Assembly: GCF_040581485.1 (NCBI RefSeq)
Contig: NC_090128.1
Location: forward strand, 17,414,931 to 17,478,930
Source of the DNA: Linepithema humile
Taxonomy: Eukaryota; Arthropoda; Insecta; Hymenoptera; Formicidae
Reading direction: 5' to 3'
DNA: 64,000 nt
This document shows, in pieces, positions 19,573 to 28,907 of the stretch; position 1 is the first letter of the stretch, and each line of letters opens with the position of its first letter. The position numbers and the translations under genes are program-made. The notes beneath the pieces are model-generated. The model saw nothing but the letters and a program-made list of their open reading frames with translations, was not told where the DNA came from and did not search any database.

Positions 19573-20702
19573 CGGGTCTTGAAAAATTGTACTATGATCC
19601 CGAGCATTATGCCGGTTATTCGGCTGTTGATAATCTGTTTCGCGCGGCGAATTTATCCCGTAACAATGTCGCGCGATGGCTCGAAGCGCAAGATGCGTAC
19701 ACACTACATCGTCCATTGCGACGGAAATTTCCACGAATGCATTACAACGTAACGAATATCGACGATTTGTGGGAGGCTGATTTGATCGAACTCCGAAATC
19801 TCAAAAGTTACAACGACGGATATGCGTATTTACTCGTGATTATCGATGTACTTAGTAAATACGTCTGGGTAGAACCATTGCGCGACAAGACGAGTAATTC
19901 CGTAATGGGAGCTTTTCAGTGCGTGCTCTCGAGAAGTAACGGACGCGTACCCGTATACCTACAAACGGACAAGGGTAAAGAATTTGTCGGGCGACCGCTA
20001 CAAAAGCTTTTGGAAGAAAATGACATTCGTTTTCGTGTAGCCCGCAATCCGGATGTCAAAGCCGCCATCGTCGAGCGCTTCAACAGAACGTTGAAAGAAC
20101 GAATGTGGCGTTATTTTACGCATAAAAATACGCGACGCTACATCGATGTTTTGCAAAATATCGTAAACGCCTATAATCACACCCGTCATTCGAGCACCAG
20201 AATGCAACCGTATGTCGTTATGAGAGAAAATGCACGTATCGCACGTGAAAATATAACGCGCCAATGGAGGAGCAACGACGACGAAGCGAACGAGAAACGT
20301 CGAAAGGCTAAATACCACGTCGGTGATCTCGTTCGTATCAGTAGAGCAAAAGTCGTCTTCGAGAAAGGATACGAGGCACGGTGGAGCGAGGAGATATTTC
20401 GAATTCACCGTATACTCGATTGGCGAAAACCACGTGTGTACGAGCTGAGCGATTTAGCGGGAGAAGTCATAGACGGCATTTTTTACGAACAAGAATTGGC
20501 TCGGGTTGAGAAAAACTTGCAGGAGGAGGAGTTTATCGTCGATCGTGTGATAAGAAGTCGGGGTCGCGGTAATAATAAACAGGTGCTGGTTAGTTGGCGT
20601 GGTTATCCCAGCAAGTTTGATTCTTGGATCCCTGCTTCGAGTTTAACCCCGCTTGTTCGAAATGAGGACGGATCAATTTCTCTTGATTCTTCCCAGCAAT
20701 AG
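19569..20702 (+). CDS. int: Retroviral-type integrase with C-terminal chromodomain
   Basis: This 377-residue integrase inserts the Maverick and creates its 6-bp duplication. The catalytic triad is visible: Asp71 (WEADLIEL), Asp134 (LQTDKGKEF) and Glu169 (AAIVERFNRTLKE), the last two 35 residues apart as in D,D(35)E enzymes. After the core and an SH3-like region (YHVGDLVRIS) a chromodomain begins at about residue 320: EFIVDRVIRSRG, VLVSWRGYPS, DSWIPASSL. The three aromatic positions (Tyr or Phe, Trp, Trp-like) of a methyl-lysine cage look filled. The start overlaps the previous stop by four bases, and the end overlaps the penton gene by 41 bp in another frame. No defects are seen. Confidence 0.95.
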   Translation: MTGLEKLYYDPEHYAGYSAVDNLFRAANLSRNNVARWLEAQDAYTLHRPLRRKFPRMHYNVTNIDDLWEADLIELRNLKSYNDGYAYLLVIIDVLSKYVWVEPLRDKTSNSVMGAFQCVLSRSNGRVPVYLQTDKGKEFVGRPLQKLLEENDIRFRVARNPDVKAAIVERFNRTLKERMWRYFTHKNTRRYIDVLQNIVNAYNHTRHSSTRMQPYVVMRENARIARENITRQWRSNDDEANEKRRKAKYHVGDLVRISRAKVVFEKGYEARWSEEIFRIHRILDWRKPRVYELSDLAGEVIDGIFYEQELARVEKNLQEEEFIVDRVIRSRGRGNNKQVLVSWRGYPSKFDSWIPASSLTPLVRNEDGSISLDSSQQ

Positions 20703-21585
20703 TAGTATGCGCTATTTTCCGGACAATGCAACCACTTCCTTCATTACAGAATTACCCCATCCTATACACTTACACGGCGAATGGGAAGTCGCGCTTAACG
20801 AGATCCAATTTCCCACTACTTTTTTACACATAAATCACGGTGAAAATGTCATTAGATTCGTCGATATTGAAAATGGTCGCGAGACGAGGAAAGGCGGGAC
20901 GACGTTAACGTCGACGCAAGGAGTAATACCGAATGGTATTTACAAAAATATCGAGGAACTTATCTCCGCTATTAATTCAGCGTGCAAAAATGCGAATTCG
21001 CATATTAATTTGACACTAGAAGACGCTAGTGGTGGTAAAATCTTGTTCGAGATTACATGCGATGAAAATAAATGCAATCTGGTTCATCATATGAACGTTT
21101 CCGATAATCTTCTACGAATACTCGGTTGCGGTGGGGCCCTAACGACTAGTGAAATCGAATTCTATACAACACTTACTGCAACTAATCCTAATTCCAAAGA
21201 TATTTTTACAGCACCTTTTATCAAACTCGGGTTTAAAAGAGAACAAAGAGGGCGCGCTGGAAATTTCTATACTCTCGAACCGCACGGATTGCTGCGCGGT
21301 ATTCCCGATAAACTCTTTGTTTATTGTGATATTTGTGAACCTTATATAACCGGCGATGTGCAAACTCCACTTCTTCGAATAGTACCGGTCGAGCTGCAGC
21401 ATTACGGCCATTATTACGCGTACGGAGCGAATCAAGTGAAACATTTCTCCGTCCCGCATTATATACCATTACGACAAACGTATTTTCGTAGGATTGAAAT
21501 AGATATAAAAGATCAATTCGGAAAAAGAATACCATTCCAATCGGGAACGCTGACGGTGACGTTGCACTTTAGACGTTTCCAGTAG
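20662..21585 (+). CDS. Minor capsid protein (penton-like single jelly roll)
   Basis: A 307-residue protein. I use the ATG at 20662 (MRTDQFLLIL); it overlaps the integrase end by 41 bp. The N-terminal motif SFITELPHPIHLHGEWEVAL followed by NEIQFP is characteristic of Polinton penton proteins. A central stretch GIPDKLFVYCDICEPY and the basic C-terminal strand LTVTLHFRRF also fit. In virions this protein should form the fivefold vertices beside the major capsid protein. The frame is intact. Confidence 0.87.
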   Translation: MRTDQFLLILPSNSSMRYFPDNATTSFITELPHPIHLHGEWEVALNEIQFPTTFLHINHGENVIRFVDIENGRETRKGGTTLTSTQGVIPNGIYKNIEELISAINSACKNANSHINLTLEDASGGKILFEITCDENKCNLVHHMNVSDNLLRILGCGGALTTSEIEFYTTLTATNPNSKDIFTAPFIKLGFKREQRGRAGNFYTLEPHGLLRGIPDKLFVYCDICEPYITGDVQTPLLRIVPVELQHYGHYYAYGANQVKHFSVPHYIPLRQTYFRRIEIDIKDQFGKRIPFQSGTLTVTLHFRRFQ

Positions 21586-21614
21586 GAAAAAATCAGTCAG
21601 AAAAGCCGCACGCT

Positions 21615-22220
21615 ATGACTAGACCGGAGGACCATGAATATTACGATATACAAAACGGAGGTCGGAGTGAAGGAATCACACGAGTTTTTGTCGGAGCACC
21701 CTATCAACGAGGACACGGAATCGGTAGTTTTCTCGGAGGATTATTCAGGAGAGCGCTTCCTTATCTGAGTAAAGGTGTACGAGCGGTTGGTAAAGAAGCT
21801 TTACGCGCCGGCATTAGCGTGATGGAGGATGTTGAAAATAATACACCGTTCAAGGAGGCGGTCAAATCTCGTTTCAAGGAATCGAGTGGAAATCTCAAAA
21901 GAAAAGCCCAAGAAAAAATAACTAGCTTGATGAAGGGTACAGGTTATAATGTATCAGCGAAAACAGCCGCGCTTCAGTTTCCTTTCTTCAGTCACGAAAG
22001 ACGCATCGCGGTTCCCAAGTGTCGTCGTCCTCATCGTCAGACGAGCAAAAAGAAATCGTCGAAAAATAGCAGCGTGCGAAGGAAAATCACGAAGAAAAAA
22101 AAGACAACGAAAAAAAAGAAAATTCGCACAGCGGCTAGAAAGACCAACAGCAAAAAGCCATCCGGCACCACGAGGCGTCGTCGAGTCAAGAAACGTAGTG
22201 TAGCCGACATATTCTCTTAA
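21615..22220 (+). CDS. Basic core/membrane-active protein (pX/pVI-like)
   Basis: A 201-residue protein with two parts. Residues 33-70 contain GHGIGSFLGGLFRRALPYL followed by a GKEALRAG stretch, a Gly-rich amphipathic segment of the kind seen in adenovirus pVI/pX-like proteins of Polintons. The C-terminal 70 residues are almost entirely Lys/Arg/Ser/Thr, suited to binding DNA. Between them, residues 106-110 read MKGTG, which fits the adenovirus protease consensus (M/I/L)XGX-G; cutting after Thr109 would free the basic tail from the amphipathic part. The gene lies between penton and major capsid genes, with 29-bp gaps on both sides. The virion role is inferred. Confidence 0.8.
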   Translation: MTRPEDHEYYDIQNGGRSEGITRVFVGAPYQRGHGIGSFLGGLFRRALPYLSKGVRAVGKEALRAGISVMEDVENNTPFKEAVKSRFKESSGNLKRKAQEKITSLMKGTGYNVSAKTAALQFPFFSHERRIAVPKCRRPHRQTSKKKSSKNSSVRRKITKKKKTTKKKKIRTAARKTNSKKPSGTTRRRRVKKRSVADIFS

Positions 22221-22249
22221 TCAGTGCGTGAATTAGGAATTTACGGAGC

Positions 22250-23587
22250 ATGTCCTTTCTTCATACACATTCAAACGAGTGTTTAAAAAGTGAACTCGAT
22301 CTCTTTTCTTTACCACTCACACAAACCAGCATCGAGAGTTCGCAATGGATTTATTACAAACCCGTAACGTCGCTCGCGGACGACGCGCCTATAGAATTCG
22401 TCATACCCGGTCATGGAGAAGATTATCTAGATCTCACGCACACCATGCTGAGCCTTCGCGTACGCGTAGAATCTACCCCCCTAGCAGGAGGTGGTACCGC
22501 CGTTGGCACCCCCGAATTCAAAGTAGGCCCTGTAAATCATTTACTGCATTCCATGTTCAACCAAATCGACATATATTTCAATCAAAAACTCGTGTCGCCC
22601 CCAAACAACGCTTACGCGTATCGGGCTTACATCGAGGCGTTATTAAATTATTCTTCACCCGCAAAAAACTCCCATCTGACCTGCTGTCTGTGGGATATGG
22701 ATACCCCAGGTTTAATGGACGCCCTCCTAGAGTCGCAAACCCCAAATCAGGCTCTCGTGAGACGCTCGCGTTACATTCGAGACGAACAGGCGCTAGATCT
22801 CATAGGCCATCTTCACTGCGACGTTTTCAATCAGGATAAATTCTTAATCAACGGGGTGGAAGTTAGAATGAGGCTCGTTCGCTCGAAAGATTCGTTTTGC
22901 CTTATGGAATCTAATTCACTGTCAAAAATACGCCTTCTAGACGCTAGTCTGCTCGTTAGAAGAGCAAAGATAAGCCCTGGTGTGTTACTCTCGCATGCGA
23001 GAATGTTGAGTAAAACCACCGCCAAATATCCTCTTACAAAAGTCGAGGTTAAAACATTTACGATTCACGCTGGACTCATAGGGGAATCGATAGATAATGT
23101 AATACTCGGACAACTGCCAAAACGTGTAATAGTCGGTTTTGTCGATAACAGAGCGTTTAATGGTGATAGAAAACTGAATCCGTTTAATTTCAAAAACTAT
23201 GGTATAAATTTCTTTTCTCTGTATGCCGATGGTATGCAAATTCCCAGTAGACCGTTACAACCGAACTTCTCGAAAGACGAAGGCCTTTACGTCGAAGCCT
23301 ACCACACGCTCTTCTCGGGAACCGGCATTCACTTCTTGAACGAGGGAAATTCTATAAGTAGAGAGGATTATGGCCAGGGCTACACTCTTTTCGCTTTTGA
23401 TCTTACCCCCGACTTGTCCGCTCATTGCGCCGGACATTGGAATCTCGTGAAACATGGTAGTTTGCGATTAGAAGTGAAATTTGAAAAGGCGCTTACCACG
23501 ACCGTTAATTGTATCGTTTACGCAGAGTTCGATAACATTCTAGAAATAGACTCCTCTCGACAAGTTATCGTCGATTTTGCCGGTTAG
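22250..23587 (+). CDS. Major capsid protein (double jelly roll)
   Basis: A 445-residue protein of the expected length for Polinton major capsid proteins. N-terminal landmarks are SFLHTHSNECLKSELDLF, then a segment ending in EFVIPGHGEDYLDLTHTML. Middle landmarks are FNQIDIYFNQKLV and YRAYIEALLNYS. The C-terminal half has FDLTPDLSAHCAGHWNLVK and LRLEVKFEKALTTTVNCIVY. These blocks are typical of the family, which forms trimeric hexons. The frame is complete, with a normal ATG start and a TAG stop. It follows the core protein by 29 bp. An intact capsid gene next to ATPase and protease implies particle-forming potential. Confidence 0.93.
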   Translation: MSFLHTHSNECLKSELDLFSLPLTQTSIESSQWIYYKPVTSLADDAPIEFVIPGHGEDYLDLTHTMLSLRVRVESTPLAGGGTAVGTPEFKVGPVNHLLHSMFNQIDIYFNQKLVSPPNNAYAYRAYIEALLNYSSPAKNSHLTCCLWDMDTPGLMDALLESQTPNQALVRRSRYIRDEQALDLIGHLHCDVFNQDKFLINGVEVRMRLVRSKDSFCLMESNSLSKIRLLDASLLVRRAKISPGVLLSHARMLSKTTAKYPLTKVEVKTFTIHAGLIGESIDNVILGQLPKRVIVGFVDNRAFNGDRKLNPFNFKNYGINFFSLYADGMQIPSRPLQPNFSKDEGLYVEAYHTLFSGTGIHFLNEGNSISREDYGQGYTLFAFDLTPDLSAHCAGHWNLVKHGSLRLEVKFEKALTTTVNCIVYAEFDNILEIDSSRQVIVDFAG

Positions 23588-23661
23588 ACTTTTATAACAC
23601 CAAACCCCCGCCTCCCACCACTACTACTACACACATTTTTCCCTCACGTCTGTTTTCTTAA

Positions 23662-24738
23662 ATGGTGTGTGAAGCAGCGGAAACAGATTCAGTCCTGTTC
23701 GAGACACGAACGTCGTCGCTTCGTTTAAAAATAAAGAGTGAGTACTTGGACATAACTATGGATATAGTCATTGATATACAGGGTTTCCGCGATGCCGCCG
23801 AGAAGTTTATTCCGAAAGAAGTAGCTGTCGTTGCGATTAACTCACCAATCATCGGACACTGGATTATGACGCCTCCCTATCCCTTTGACGATTTACCCGA
23901 TAAATCGAGACGAGAAAACAACTGGCTTTCGCGAAATTATCACGGTATCGAGTGGTTCGATGGTGAAACTGATCTTAAATGTTTCGTAATACAACTACGT
24001 GAAATAACACGTCGAGCGCGCTACATCTATAGCAGGGGGCAGGAAAAGGCACACTATCTGAGGCGTCTACTTTCCAGAAACGTATATAATCTAGAAGGAA
24101 TTTCTCCGGCATTTAAAAATTTACCAGAAGTCAAAGAGAGCGGACATCGGTGCTCTCACCACGGCTTTCGATTTTGCTCTACAGACAAATTTCTTTGCGC
24201 GTTACGCAACGCTTGCAAATTGAAACGCTGGATAGTCACTCAAAACACTAGCAGCGAGTGTAGCATCGTTTCGAGCTGCGATGATCTTTCTCATGAGAAT
24301 TGGAACGTAAGCGAAAAAACCGACAGTGCTGTTTTTATGAAAAAGAATAAAAATCTTGATATAATTCGCAATATCGAAGCGTGGCGTAACGCTACGGAAG
24401 AAGAAGAAGAAGAGAAGAATCAATCACTTTATTACATTGCAAAAGATACACCGTACGTAAAGAAAGAAGAAGAATATCCTACCGATAGCTACGCTCAACA
24501 AACCATCCCCGTTAACACACAATCATTCGAGAACGTCTACTCTTTGCGTAAGGAGGTAAACCCCTGCGACTCTACTATACAAATAATTCCTCGCACGCGA
24601 GCACCGTCTTGTTACGCGACAAATGAATTCGTTGGAAATCTTACACGCGTTGCATCGTCTCAATGTCAGATATGCGGGAGTCTATCCTGCCGACAGACTA
24701 CCGAGGGTGTGGACGAGGTCGACAGCCATTGTCGCTAA
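23662..24738 (+). CDS. Polinton-associated protein, RNase H-fold-like N-terminus
   Basis: A 358-residue protein from the ATG at 23662. The region around residues 33-110 (MDIVIDIQGFRD, FIPKEVAVVAINS, GHWIMTPPYPFDDLP, YHGIEWFDGE) is a pattern shared by many uncharacterised insect proteins. It faintly resembles the first strand-and-motif arrangement of DEDD-type exonucleases, but the usual D-x-E pair is not there. A Cys/His block GHRCSHHGFRFC follows around residue 165, then an acidic run (EEEEEEKN). The C-terminal 38 codons overlap the protease gene in another frame. A nuclease function should not be assumed. Confidence 0.65.
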   Translation: MVCEAAETDSVLFETRTSSLRLKIKSEYLDITMDIVIDIQGFRDAAEKFIPKEVAVVAINSPIIGHWIMTPPYPFDDLPDKSRRENNWLSRNYHGIEWFDGETDLKCFVIQLREITRRARYIYSRGQEKAHYLRRLLSRNVYNLEGISPAFKNLPEVKESGHRCSHHGFRFCSTDKFLCALRNACKLKRWIVTQNTSSECSIVSSCDDLSHENWNVSEKTDSAVFMKKNKNLDIIRNIEAWRNATEEEEEEKNQSLYYIAKDTPYVKKEEEYPTDSYAQQTIPVNTQSFENVYSLRKEVNPCDSTIQIIPRTRAPSCYATNEFVGNLTRVASSQCQICGSLSCRQTTEGVDEVDSHCR

Positions 24739-25144
24739 TACAGACGAACATGACCGCCCCGGAAGACACTGGGTCGCCTTTTACATCGACGAGCATGGTA
24801 CCGGCACATATTTCGATAGTTACGGAATCCCGCCACACTCGGATCAACGATTTCATCTGCGACTTCGACGAAATTCCATCACGTATCGATGGAACACCGA
24901 GCAGCTACAAGGATTTTTTTCGCAAACATGCGGTCAATATTGCTGCGTGTTTCTTTACTATTTGTCTCTTGGTTACAGCCTTCAGCAATTTCTTCGTCTT
25001 TTCACCGATGATTATAACCAAAACGACAGACTGATAGTATGCTTATATCGCAAAATTTTTCTTTGCAAAAAGAATGAGCAAACGAAACTACCTACTAGTA
25101 CTTATTGTAATATTCAACGATGTATTTTTAAAAATTTAAAATAA
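24623..25144 (+). CDS. Adenovirus-type cysteine protease
   Basis: A 173-residue maturation protease. The catalytic residues are visible: His49 (GRHWVAFYI), Asp65 (YFDSYG), Gln101 and Cys103 (FFSQTCGQYC). The order and spacing are those of adenovirus protease homologues in Polintons. The start (ATG at 24623) lies 116 bp inside the previous gene in a different frame, and no later ATG would keep the N-terminal block. The stop codon TAA (25142-25144) is part of a polyadenylation signal AATAAA (25140-25145). A likely substrate is the basic protein at 21615-22220. The C-terminal 40 residues after TDDYNQND are not needed for the fold and look poorly conserved. Confidence 0.92.
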   Translation: MNSLEILHALHRLNVRYAGVYPADRLPRVWTRSTAIVANTDEHDRPGRHWVAFYIDEHGTGTYFDSYGIPPHSDQRFHLRLRRNSITYRWNTEQLQGFFSQTCGQYCCVFLYYLSLGYSLQQFLRLFTDDYNQNDRLIVCLYRKIFLCKKNEQTKLPTSTYCNIQRCIFKNLK

Positions 25145-25280
25145 AACATTTTTTTCATATATTTAACATTTCTCGATGCGCGCTTTGAAATAATATTTTT
25201 AGAATGTATTCAGTAAGTCGAATAAAATATTTTTATATTTTGACTGTAATGTTCAATTATGTATTTTTAAAAAAAAATTC

Positions 25281-26266
25281 CAAATAAACGATTTTGTATT
25301 TCATTTCTTGCATTCGTTTCCTTCCCCTTTTCACATGTTCCTGCACGCTCCACTCACCATCGTCAATTTTTACAGCACGCTCAATCTGCGAAAATGGGTG
25401 GCTGACGCTCACCCCGTTCACGCAATATCGCGCGCTCGACCCCTTAACCATCAAACCAAATATCAAACTAAAAGTCGAATGACCATTCGTCGCTGCGACG
25501 TCATTCTTTTGTTCGCTATACGTGCCAGAGAGTCCGGGGTACCTCATATAGACGCGGCCCCAGCACATATACATCCCTTCCCTTCGCAGACTAGAGGCGA
25601 CTGTGTGACGTCGTTTGTTTACATGCTCTATATCTGCCAGAGAGTCCGGGGTACCTCGTATAGACGCGGCCCCAGCACATATACATCCCTTCCCTTCGCA
25701 GACTAGAGGCGACTGTGTGACGTCGTTTGTTTACATGCTCCATATCTGCCAGAGAGTCCGGGGTACCTCGTATAGACGCGGCCCCAACATATATACATCC
25801 CTTCCCTTCGCAGACTAGAGGCGACTGTGTGACGTCGTTTGTTTACATGTTCCATACCTGCCACAGAGTCCGGGGTACATCATATAGACGCGGTCCCAAC
25901 ATATATACATCCCTTCCCTGCCAGGTCCCATAGCCATAAATACGACACACCATTTTACTATCATTAGATGTATAGGTAGCCCAGCAGACTAGGACCAGGA
26001 CTAGAAATCCAGCGATCCAGGTTCGAACCCAGCTTGGATTTTTCTCAATTCCGAAAAATAAAAATCACTTGTCAACAGCCGCCATCTTGTCAACAGCCGC
26101 CATCTTGTAGACGTCCGCCATGTTGGACCCACTGCCGCCATCTTTTCCCTCTCCCCTCCCTATGACGTCATTTGTTTTGACGCCAGACCAAATGTAGGTC
26201 AGTGGGTCAAATATGGGGTAGGTGGTGGGGGTTTGTTGTGACGCCCCATACCTGCCATATACTACT
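25281..26266 (-). repeat. Maverick right terminal inverted repeat
   Basis: Reverse complement of the left repeat with few differences. It holds the mirrored 112-bp array (about 25530-25920), the tRNA-like unit and the CCGCCATCTTG run. It begins about 135 bp after the protease stop. Confidence 0.92.
25977..26043 (+). promoter_or_regulatory. tRNA-like internal Pol III promoter in right TIR
   Basis: Mirror copy of the left unit: A box 25977-25988, B box 26020-26030, TTTTT at 26039-26043. It points toward the right end of the element. The stretch between the boxes could form an anticodon-like hairpin (GGA, seven-base loop, TCC). Confidence 0.5.
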
Positions 26267-26272
26267 TCGGCG

Positions 26273-26453
26273 GTTTCGGCGGCGGGCCCCCTACAAAACG
26301 GAATTTCGGAACGGTCGGGTGTGGGGGGTTTTCGGCGATTGACCGCCGTTGTTTTGACAAGAGTTTTATCGGCGCTCGATGCGCCCTTGGTGGGCTACGG
26401 ACGATGGACGGTCCGTAGCCGTAACGATGCAGCTTGCGGGCTGCACCGTTACA
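26273..26453 (+). repeat. Solo LTR copy A, right part
   Basis: Continues LTR copy A after the Maverick and matches 50592-50773 of copy B. It ends GCTGCACCGTTACA at 26453, followed by the AAGA duplication (26454-26457) that pairs with 2641-2644. The palindromic GGACGATGGACGGTCC and repeated GTAACG..CGTTAC motifs lie near its end. Confidence 0.8.
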
Positions 26454-26457
26454 AAGA

Positions 26458-26789
26458 AAAGGAATCGACATTTATAATGCATTACAAGAACAAGTAAAGA
26501 AATTTGTTGGCTCTTTTGAAAAATGTTCGGTTATTGTTACTGATGGGGCATCAGCAATGACTGGATCCAAAATTGGTCTGAAAGGATTACTTTTCGAAAA
26601 TAATGTAAAATGTTTAATGTTTCATTGCATTATTCATCAAGAAGTCTTGTGTAGCAAAGCGCTTAAATTATCTGATATAATGAAAATTGTAACAAAAATT
26701 ACAAATATTATTAAAGGTGGCAACAGATCGCTTTCCCATAGAAAATTTTGTTTATTTCTGGACGAAGTTAATGCTAGCTATCATGATTT
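26458..26789 (+). pseudogene. hAT transposase (GTF2IRD2-like), piece 2 of 3
   Basis: Directly continues the frame broken at 2644 (RDTR, then KGIDIYNALQE). It carries the motif VIVTDGASAMTG, a second catalytic-core block with Asp, and MFHCIIHQEVLCSK, the Cys/His block of hAT enzymes. It ends at the duplication ATCATGATTT (26780-26789), where a Penelope-like element entered; the coding sequence goes on at 35668. Confidence 0.85.
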
Positions 26790-27393
26790 AAAATTAAATA
26801 ATATATAAGGCTCAGCAAATTATTAAAATCAATTAAAATCAATAGGAGCGTAAAGAGCCATAATGCTGGTTAGTCGTGCGAAGGTTAAGATATATTCATT
26901 AAATTGTTTACATCAAACGTTTCGACTTGCCATCAGGCCTTCTTCAGTGTACAATAGTAAAAATACAAATAAAACAGAAAATTCGCTCGCAAAATTCAAG
27001 ACAGTGTGAAAGATGTGGAAGACATAAAAAACATCCTTTCCACTCGATTGTAGTTTAGTAGAAAAAATCAGAACTACAATAAATGCAATGAAATATAAAT
27101 GAAATATATGAATAATACAAAAAAAATTATAAAAATAAGAAATAAGTGGACCGGAAATTGAGAACATTATATACATACTTGAATTGAATTCATGTTAAAA
27201 CGCTGGTCCAAGTAGAGAGAACGAGGTGGAAAACAGAGAACAAATAGTCTTATCATTTTGAAAGTCAAGCTTTTAGTGAGAGAGATATACATTAGAAATT
27301 ATAAAGATTCACGAGTGAAAGTATGGGAGGAAGGGGGGAGTGGAGAGGGGAAAAGTAAGTAAGGAAGGAGAGAAGGTGGGGGTATAATAGGAT
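26790..27393 (-). mobile_element. Penelope-like element, 3' part
   Basis: This is the 3' terminal part of a minus-strand Penelope-like element. Read on that strand it contains the ending EEGLMASRNV (from about 26960), a typical tail of such elements, followed by a short 3' UTR to 26790. It is separated from its coding part (35195-35657) by the EnSpm insertion at 27394. The target duplication ATCATGATTT is at 26780-26789 and 35658-35667. Confidence 0.7.
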
Positions 27394-27599
27394 CCCAGAC
27401 AGCACATGGATGTCCTCTGGAAATCCAAAGGACATCCAGTATGGACAAAACGGATATCCTGTGGACATCCTATTTCAATCCCGGGATATCTTCCGGATGT
27501 CCTGAGGAAGGGCAAATGATCGCTCATTTTTAGTCCCTGAATCATCCAAAGGATATTATGTAGGACATCCCAAGGATATTGTATAGAACATTACAAGGA

Positions 27600-28600
27600 C
27601 TTTTATAGGACATAAAAATAATGTTTTTAAATTGATATTTCTCAGAAAAATAATGTTTTATTACGTTCATATTTATAATTAGATTTATATTAGATCACAA
27701 AAGCTTTATTTTTATTATAATTATATCACAAAAGTTATAACTACAGCTATAAACTTGTAAATAAAAATTATATTTATATAGATATATATGTTAATTTGTA
27801 CATTCAGAACGTCAAAGTAATTACTAAAATAATAATTTTTTAAATTATTACTAAAGTAATAATTTAAAAAATGTTACATGAAAGATAAACTTAATAAAGA
27901 AAAGTAATAACATAAAATTATTAATGTAATGAGATCACAAAATAAGAACAAAATACATTGCAATTTATAGTTTGTACGTAAAACATTGCACTCATTAATT
28001 TTTGCAAAACAAAACTATTAAAAATAAAATAATTATATTTGTAAACATTTTATGTTCCAGCTCTATATATGTAGCAATTAAATAAAAGCTTTGGAAAAAT
28101 TAAAAACTAAAAAAATTTAAAAAGTATGTACAGTTGTTTCATTCATTAATAATTAAAAAGAAATCATAAATCTGACTTAAGAAGCTATAGGTACTTTTTA
28201 TATTATAAAGAATTAATTTTATTCTTTATTTTCCACTCCAAGGTCAGTTCTAGTTTCTTTGTTGCAAATGAAAATAAATTTATTACATCATTATATATAT
28301 ATATGCGTATATATAAAATATAAATGTAAATGCATATATGTATATATATTCGCGTTTCGAAATATTTTAAAACTTACTCGATTTTCTTTACATGACGTTC
28401 GTTTGCATGTCGCAACCATGATTTTATTGGTTCAGCAATATAATGATCTGTTGTTTCCGCAAATTGGTTTTGTACAACACCTAATACATATAAAATTATT
28501 TATTAATATAACTTATGTGCGTGCGTGCGTGCGCGCGCGCGCGCGCGCGCGTGTGTGTGTGTGTTGCGTGCGTGTATTATTTATGTGAACATATAATGTG
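27600..28600. other. AT-rich 3' flank of the EnSpm genes
   Basis: No gene is seen. Many TAAT/ATTA stretches are followed by an alternating CG/TG run at 28517-28563 (GTGCGTGCG and CGCGCGCG), a likely Z-DNA-forming microsatellite. The plus-strand ORF over it (28259-28588) is a product of the repeat. Confidence 0.5.
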
Positions 28601-28907
28601 CATATAAAATTAGAATATTTGCAATATTTACTTACTGAATATAATCTTTCGTAATTGTAAGTCATAAAACACTTGCTTTTTTTTGCCTCCCACATAACTA
28701 AACTTGCTAGCTAATTTGTCAGACATTAATTTGCGTAGGAGATTATGTTACTCCTCTAACATCATTTCCACCAATTTGTGACAACTGTTTGATCTATAAA
28801 AATTAATATCATTATAGAGAATAAAATACATTTTATATTTTATTTTACATAAATATTTGACTTCTATTTTTAAAAAATATTCACCAGTTCTTTGCGATTA
28901 ATACTGC

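Larger units (their letters stand above)
8403..26266 (+). mobile_element. Maverick/Polinton (adintovirus-like), complete
   Basis: The element is 17,864 bp. It starts AGTAGTATATGGCAGG and ends with the reverse complement, has about 986-bp inverted repeats, and is flanked by the 6-bp duplication TCGGCG (8397-8402, 26267-26272). The AGT..ACT ends and 6-bp duplication are standard for Polintons. It encodes the hallmark set: protein-primed PolB, retroviral-type integrase, FtsK/A32-like ATPase, adenovirus-type protease, major and minor capsid proteins. No frameshift or internal stop was found in the intronless genes. The two inverted repeats differ at only a few positions, which suggests a young insertion that may still be able to move or form particles. 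It lies inside the 8-bp duplication of the hAT element to its left. Confidence 0.95.

Noticed and set aside
22345..22839. Alternative-frame ORF of 164 codons in the major capsid gene
   Set aside because: It is Arg-rich antiparallel coding noise in a constrained gene; no start context or homology recognised.
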